Shown piece by piece: positions 61,846 to 64,000 of a DNA stretch of 64,000 bases; positions within the stretch are counted from its first letter, which is position 1; the number at the start of each line of letters is the position of its first letter. The DNA comes from Deinococcus cellulosilyticus NBRC 106333 = KACC 11606. Its GTDB lineage: Bacteria; Deinococcota; Deinococci; Deinococcales; Deinococcaceae. Both the position numbers and the translations under genes were made by a program. The stretch covers positions 62,001 to 126,000 of the forward strand of contig NZ_BJXB01000016.1 in assembly GCF_007990775.1 (NCBI RefSeq), read 5' to 3'. The notes beneath the pieces are model-generated. The model saw only the letters and a list, made by a program, of their open reading frames with translations. It did not search any database and was not told the origin of the DNA.

Positions 61846-61866
61846 CTGGAATTTTCACAGCTGGGA

Positions 61867-62376
61867 TTACAGGGCTTTCTCGCCTGCGGGGACCTCAAAA
61901 GGAATCCAGTTTGCCACCGGAGGCAGGGGGCAGGACCAGCTTTCGTCATAGGCACAGTAGGGGTTGTACGCCATGTTGAAATCCAGCAGCACTTCGTCCC
62001 CGTCCAGTGGGGCATCGATGTAACGGCCTCCGCCATAGGTGGTGTGCCCATTGGTCTTGTCCTTGAAGGGAACAAACAGGCGCTGGGGATCGTCCTCTTC
62101 CACGGGGACATAGAGTTCAATCCGGTGCACCCCCTGAGGAAAGGGCACATCCACATAACCCCACACCTGATATTCGCGCATCTCTTCGGTGTTGGTCTGA
62201 ATTTCGATGATCCTCAGGGTCTCGTCGTGGTCGGCTTGCAGCCTGAAAGTGTAGTCCTCATCGACAGGATAATACTTGAGGCCAGAAAAACCCTGTTTTT
62301 TCTCACTGCTGAGGGGACTGTGGGGCCCCTTGAAGTGTGCGTCTTTGCGCTCCCGGTAATGTTGGATGTCAGTCAT
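61867..62376 (-). CDS. DUF1684 family protein
   Basis: 169 residues. The C-terminus NPYCAYDESWSCPLPP...GEKAL is the DUF1684 signature, preceded by GRYIDAPL and DFNMAYNP. The fold is beta-rich, and no enzymatic role is established to my knowledge. ATG overlaps the stop of the S4 gene (ATGA), so it is translated by coupling. The frame upstream of 62376 is the S4 gene in another frame. Confidence 0.9.
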   Translation of the reverse strand: MTDIQHYRERKDAHFKGPHSPLSSEKKQGFSGLKYYPVDEDYTFRLQADHDETLRIIEIQTNTEEMREYQVWGYVDVPFPQGVHRIELYVPVEEDDPQRLFVPFKDKTNGHTTYGGGRYIDAPLDGDEVLLDFNMAYNPYCAYDESWSCPLPPVANWIPFEVPAGEKAL

Positions 62377-62564
62377 AAGTGTACGGTGGCGGTTCTCCCC
62401 TGGTAAGCCACGGTGTCCCCATCGCGCAGTTTTCTGCGGCGGCGGGTTTCCACCTGATCGTTGACTTTCACCAGACCACTCTGAATCACGACCTTGGCGT
62501 GGCCGCCCGTCTGCACCCAATCGTGCAGCTTCAGCCAGTCTTGCAGGTCCATGGTGCCTTCCAT
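62373..62564 (-). CDS. Small S4-domain RNA-binding protein
   Basis: 63 residues made almost entirely of one S4 domain: LKLHDWVQTGGHAKVVIQSG, VKVNDQVETRRRRKLRDGD. Resembles the YbcJ/YaaA-type free-standing S4 proteins that bind structured RNA. ATG 62564 follows TAGGAT by seven bases (leaderless), while ATG 62552 has GGAAGG four bases upstream and would give 59 residues. Confidence 0.87.
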   Translation of the reverse strand: MEGTMDLQDWLKLHDWVQTGGHAKVVIQSGLVKVNDQVETRRRRKLRDGDTVAYQGRTATVHL

Positions 62565-62571
62565 TCAGCCC

Positions 62572-62577
62572 ATCCTA
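62572..62577 (-). promoter_or_regulatory. -10 box of leaderless S4 gene
   Basis: TAGGAT on the minus strand, seven bases before ATG 62564. Confidence 0.5.
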
Positions 62578-62610
62578 GCACACTTCATTCCTGGCACAAC
62601 GAGAGCAAAG

Positions 62611-63426
62611 TCACCGGGTGTAGAGCTGTTGAAACAGCGCATAATCCTGATCGTTCACCGTGCCATCCTGGTTCAGATCACCCTTCTGGGGGTTCTCCAC
62701 TCCCATGTTTTTGGCCAGGATGATCAGATCCAGCAGGTCCACACGGTCATCTCCGTTGAAATCCCCCTTGCTGGCAAACTGGGTTTTCAGGGCCATTTTG
62801 TCCTGTTCGGTCAGGGTGCGTTCTTTGGGGAGCACTGTTGGATCAGGGAGTTTGAGCAGTTTCGCTGCTTCCACCCGCCAGATCAGGTCCTGGGAGAGGG
62901 TGGTCGCCGTGTTGATCCACACCTGCCGTTTGTTGCCAGATGTGAGGGTGCGGCTTCCAGCATCTGGATTGAAGGGGATGTCCGTTTCGGTCTGGAACTG
63001 GGTGTCGGCACTGGCCACAAACTCCGCTTCAAGAGGCACCCGGTCATGTGAAAACACCTTCAGGGCATTCTGGAAGGGTGCCCTCAGGGCCTCAGGAACA
63101 GTCACCGGGATTTTCACCACCGGAAATTTGGGGGTTTCCGGAGCAGGCTGGGCAGGTTGTTCTGTGGCAGGGTTGGGAGCCGTTGCTGGAGAGGTCGGGG
63201 CAGGTGCAACGGGGGTCTGTTCCTGGGCCGGGTCAGCAGGCGTTTCCCCGGCATCCTCGGGACTTTCATCGGGGTTGGCAGGTGTTTCCTGTTCGGTGCC
63301 TGTCCCGGTGGAGGGTTGCTCAGGATTCTGGGTTTCATTCACCGGAGGCTGTCCCCCATCGGCAGGAGGGGTCGTCTGGGCAAAAGCCAGCCCTGAAATC
63401 AGCAGGAGGGTCACAAGCCACTTCAT
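62611..63426 (-). CDS. Secreted protein with C-terminal dockerin-like repeats
   Basis: 271 residues: signal peptide (about 1-16, AFAQ), a long Pro/Thr/Glu-rich linker (about 17-100), a central domain of unknown type (about 100-205) and a C-terminal pair of EF-hand-like repeats, GDFNGDDRVDLLDLI and GDLNQDGTVNDQDY, the dockerin type I pattern of calcium-binding F-hands. Dockerins bind cohesins, and no cohesin is seen in the window. ATG overlaps the stop of the upstream gene. Confidence 0.85.
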   Translation of the reverse strand: MKWLVTLLLISGLAFAQTTPPADGGQPPVNETQNPEQPSTGTGTEQETPANPDESPEDAGETPADPAQEQTPVAPAPTSPATAPNPATEQPAQPAPETPKFPVVKIPVTVPEALRAPFQNALKVFSHDRVPLEAEFVASADTQFQTETDIPFNPDAGSRTLTSGNKRQVWINTATTLSQDLIWRVEAAKLLKLPDPTVLPKERTLTEQDKMALKTQFASKGDFNGDDRVDLLDLIILAKNMGVENPQKGDLNQDGTVNDQDYALFQQLYTR

Positions 63427-63896
63427 AATTTCTCCCGGATGGCGGTTTTGAAAGTGGGGAGTTCATTGTTTTTCAGGTTCAGGCTGTCAACGCCCAGCAC
63501 CCGACCGTCCTGAATGCGGTACATGCCCTGGTTGAACCCAACAACAGGACTGTCATAGGGGGTTTTGTACAAAAACACCACCCACTCCTCATCTTTGCGG
63601 AAAGTGGGGGCTCCTTCCAGGGTCCAGGTGTCGCCGCCCAGCACATTGAAGGAAGGCACATCCTGCACCTGAGGCAAAACATTTGCATTGCCCTTCAGTG
63701 TTTCTTTGACACTCAGGGTGTACTGCTGCCACGGGTAATTCTTGCTCTGGATGGTTTTCACATCAACAATGCGCACATGCAGGATCACATCGGCTTTTTT
63801 GACCTGCTCTTCAAAAGTCAGGGCACTGACGGTGGTGGCGTGGGCCATGCCCAGGGTCAGGGCAATCAAATAAAGGGAAAAAACGGGTTTCATCAT
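63423..63896 (-). CDS. Secreted protein of unknown function
   Basis: 157 residues with a signal peptide (about 1-20, GMAHA). The mature part begins ALTFEEQVKKADVILHVRIVDV and contains YTLSVKETLKG and EEWVVFLYKTP, a beta-rich pattern also seen in small exported proteins of other phyla. No catalytic residues. Either of two adjacent ATGs (63896, 63893) may start it, and GAAGGA fits the second better. Coupled at both ends by overlapping stop/start codons. Confidence 0.75.
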   Translation of the reverse strand: MMKPVFSLYLIALTLGMAHATTVSALTFEEQVKKADVILHVRIVDVKTIQSKNYPWQQYTLSVKETLKGNANVLPQVQDVPSFNVLGGDTWTLEGAPTFRKDEEWVVFLYKTPYDSPVVGFNQGMYRIQDGRVLGVDSLNLKNNELPTFKTAIREKL

Positions 63897-64000
63897 CGTC
63901 CTTCGTTGCTGGAATCAGAGGGAGGGGTGGGCTGGGTGGGGCGGTTCTCATCAGGCAATTCTGTCTGAGGGGGGGTTGGGGTGGTTGCAGGAGGGGTCAC
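63893..64000 (-). CDS. Proline/threonine-rich protein, C-terminal 35 residues only
   Basis: An open frame enters from the right edge and ends at TGA 63893-63895, overlapping the next ATG. The visible part is a Pro/Thr/Ser/Glu-rich disordered tail. The translational coupling and the same composition as the linker of the dockerin-like protein suggest a common secreted-protein operon. Confidence 0.6.
   Translation of the reverse strand: MTPPATTPTPPQTELPDENRPTQPTPPSDSSNEGR

Overview
The window looks like a chromosomal segment of a Deinococcus-type bacterium (Deinococcota) with moderate GC. This is inferred from gene content and style. It carries a pyrR-pyrB-pyrC cluster with a Thermus-like attenuator, a RecG with a long N-terminal extension, many secreted low-complexity proteins, and many genes whose start codon lies 6-8 bases after a TAnnnT box. 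That last feature is the leaderless-mRNA layout reported as abundant in Deinococcus deserti. I see no rRNA, tRNA, CRISPR array, transposase, prophage or plasmid gene, so this is core chromosome with dispersed small repeats.

Layout. 1-5.8 kb: a truncated secreted protein, a lipoprotein with a six-hairpin-like fold, mutM, a PatB-type C-S lyase and two small membrane-anchored proteins. 5.9-10.8 kb: ispG, a PIG-L deacetylase, a GNAT enzyme, cyanase and an ABC-F ATPase with a possible leader-peptide control region. 11-17.5 kb: a PAS/GAF/GGDEF/EAL signalling protein and mfd. 17.6-24.7 kb: an atypical SDR, aroE, a class A PBP, pdxH, rbsK and an esterase-like protein that lacks its serine nucleophile. 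24.8-28.7 kb: asparaginase coupled to rsmJ, and two alpha/beta hydrolases. 29-31.6 kb: phoH-ybeY-dgkA-cdd operon. 31.6-37 kb: a secreted protein, a Ca2+/H+ antiporter and recG. 37-45.4 kb: a secreted hydrolase, a TPR-HD-GYP protein behind a CRP-type operator, uvrA, and a DsbA/DsbB pair. 45.4-49.5 kb: a GNAT enzyme, a PadR regulator with its membrane partner, and galE divergent from a YIP1 protein. 49.5-52.4 kb: pyrR-pyrB-pyrC with its attenuator. 52.6-64 kb: a YgjP peptidase, an LCP protein, pstS, adenine deaminase, an aldo/keto reductase, comF with a DUF4344 peptidase, an S4/DUF1684 pair, and a secreted dockerin-like operon cut by the right edge.

DNA repair is well represented (mutM, mfd, recG, uvrA), but the genes are scattered and individually promoted. 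I found no radiation/desiccation response palindrome upstream of them.

The most unusual DNA is non-coding. One family of elements consists of inverted arrays of a 7-base unit NNTCAGC, with six sites here, four of them starting right at a stop codon. A second GC-rich repeat family is present in two diverged copies. The pyr leader can be read almost completely: PyrR-binding loop, leader-peptide Shine-Dalgarno inside that loop, 26-codon leader ORF, intrinsic terminator, then pyrR.
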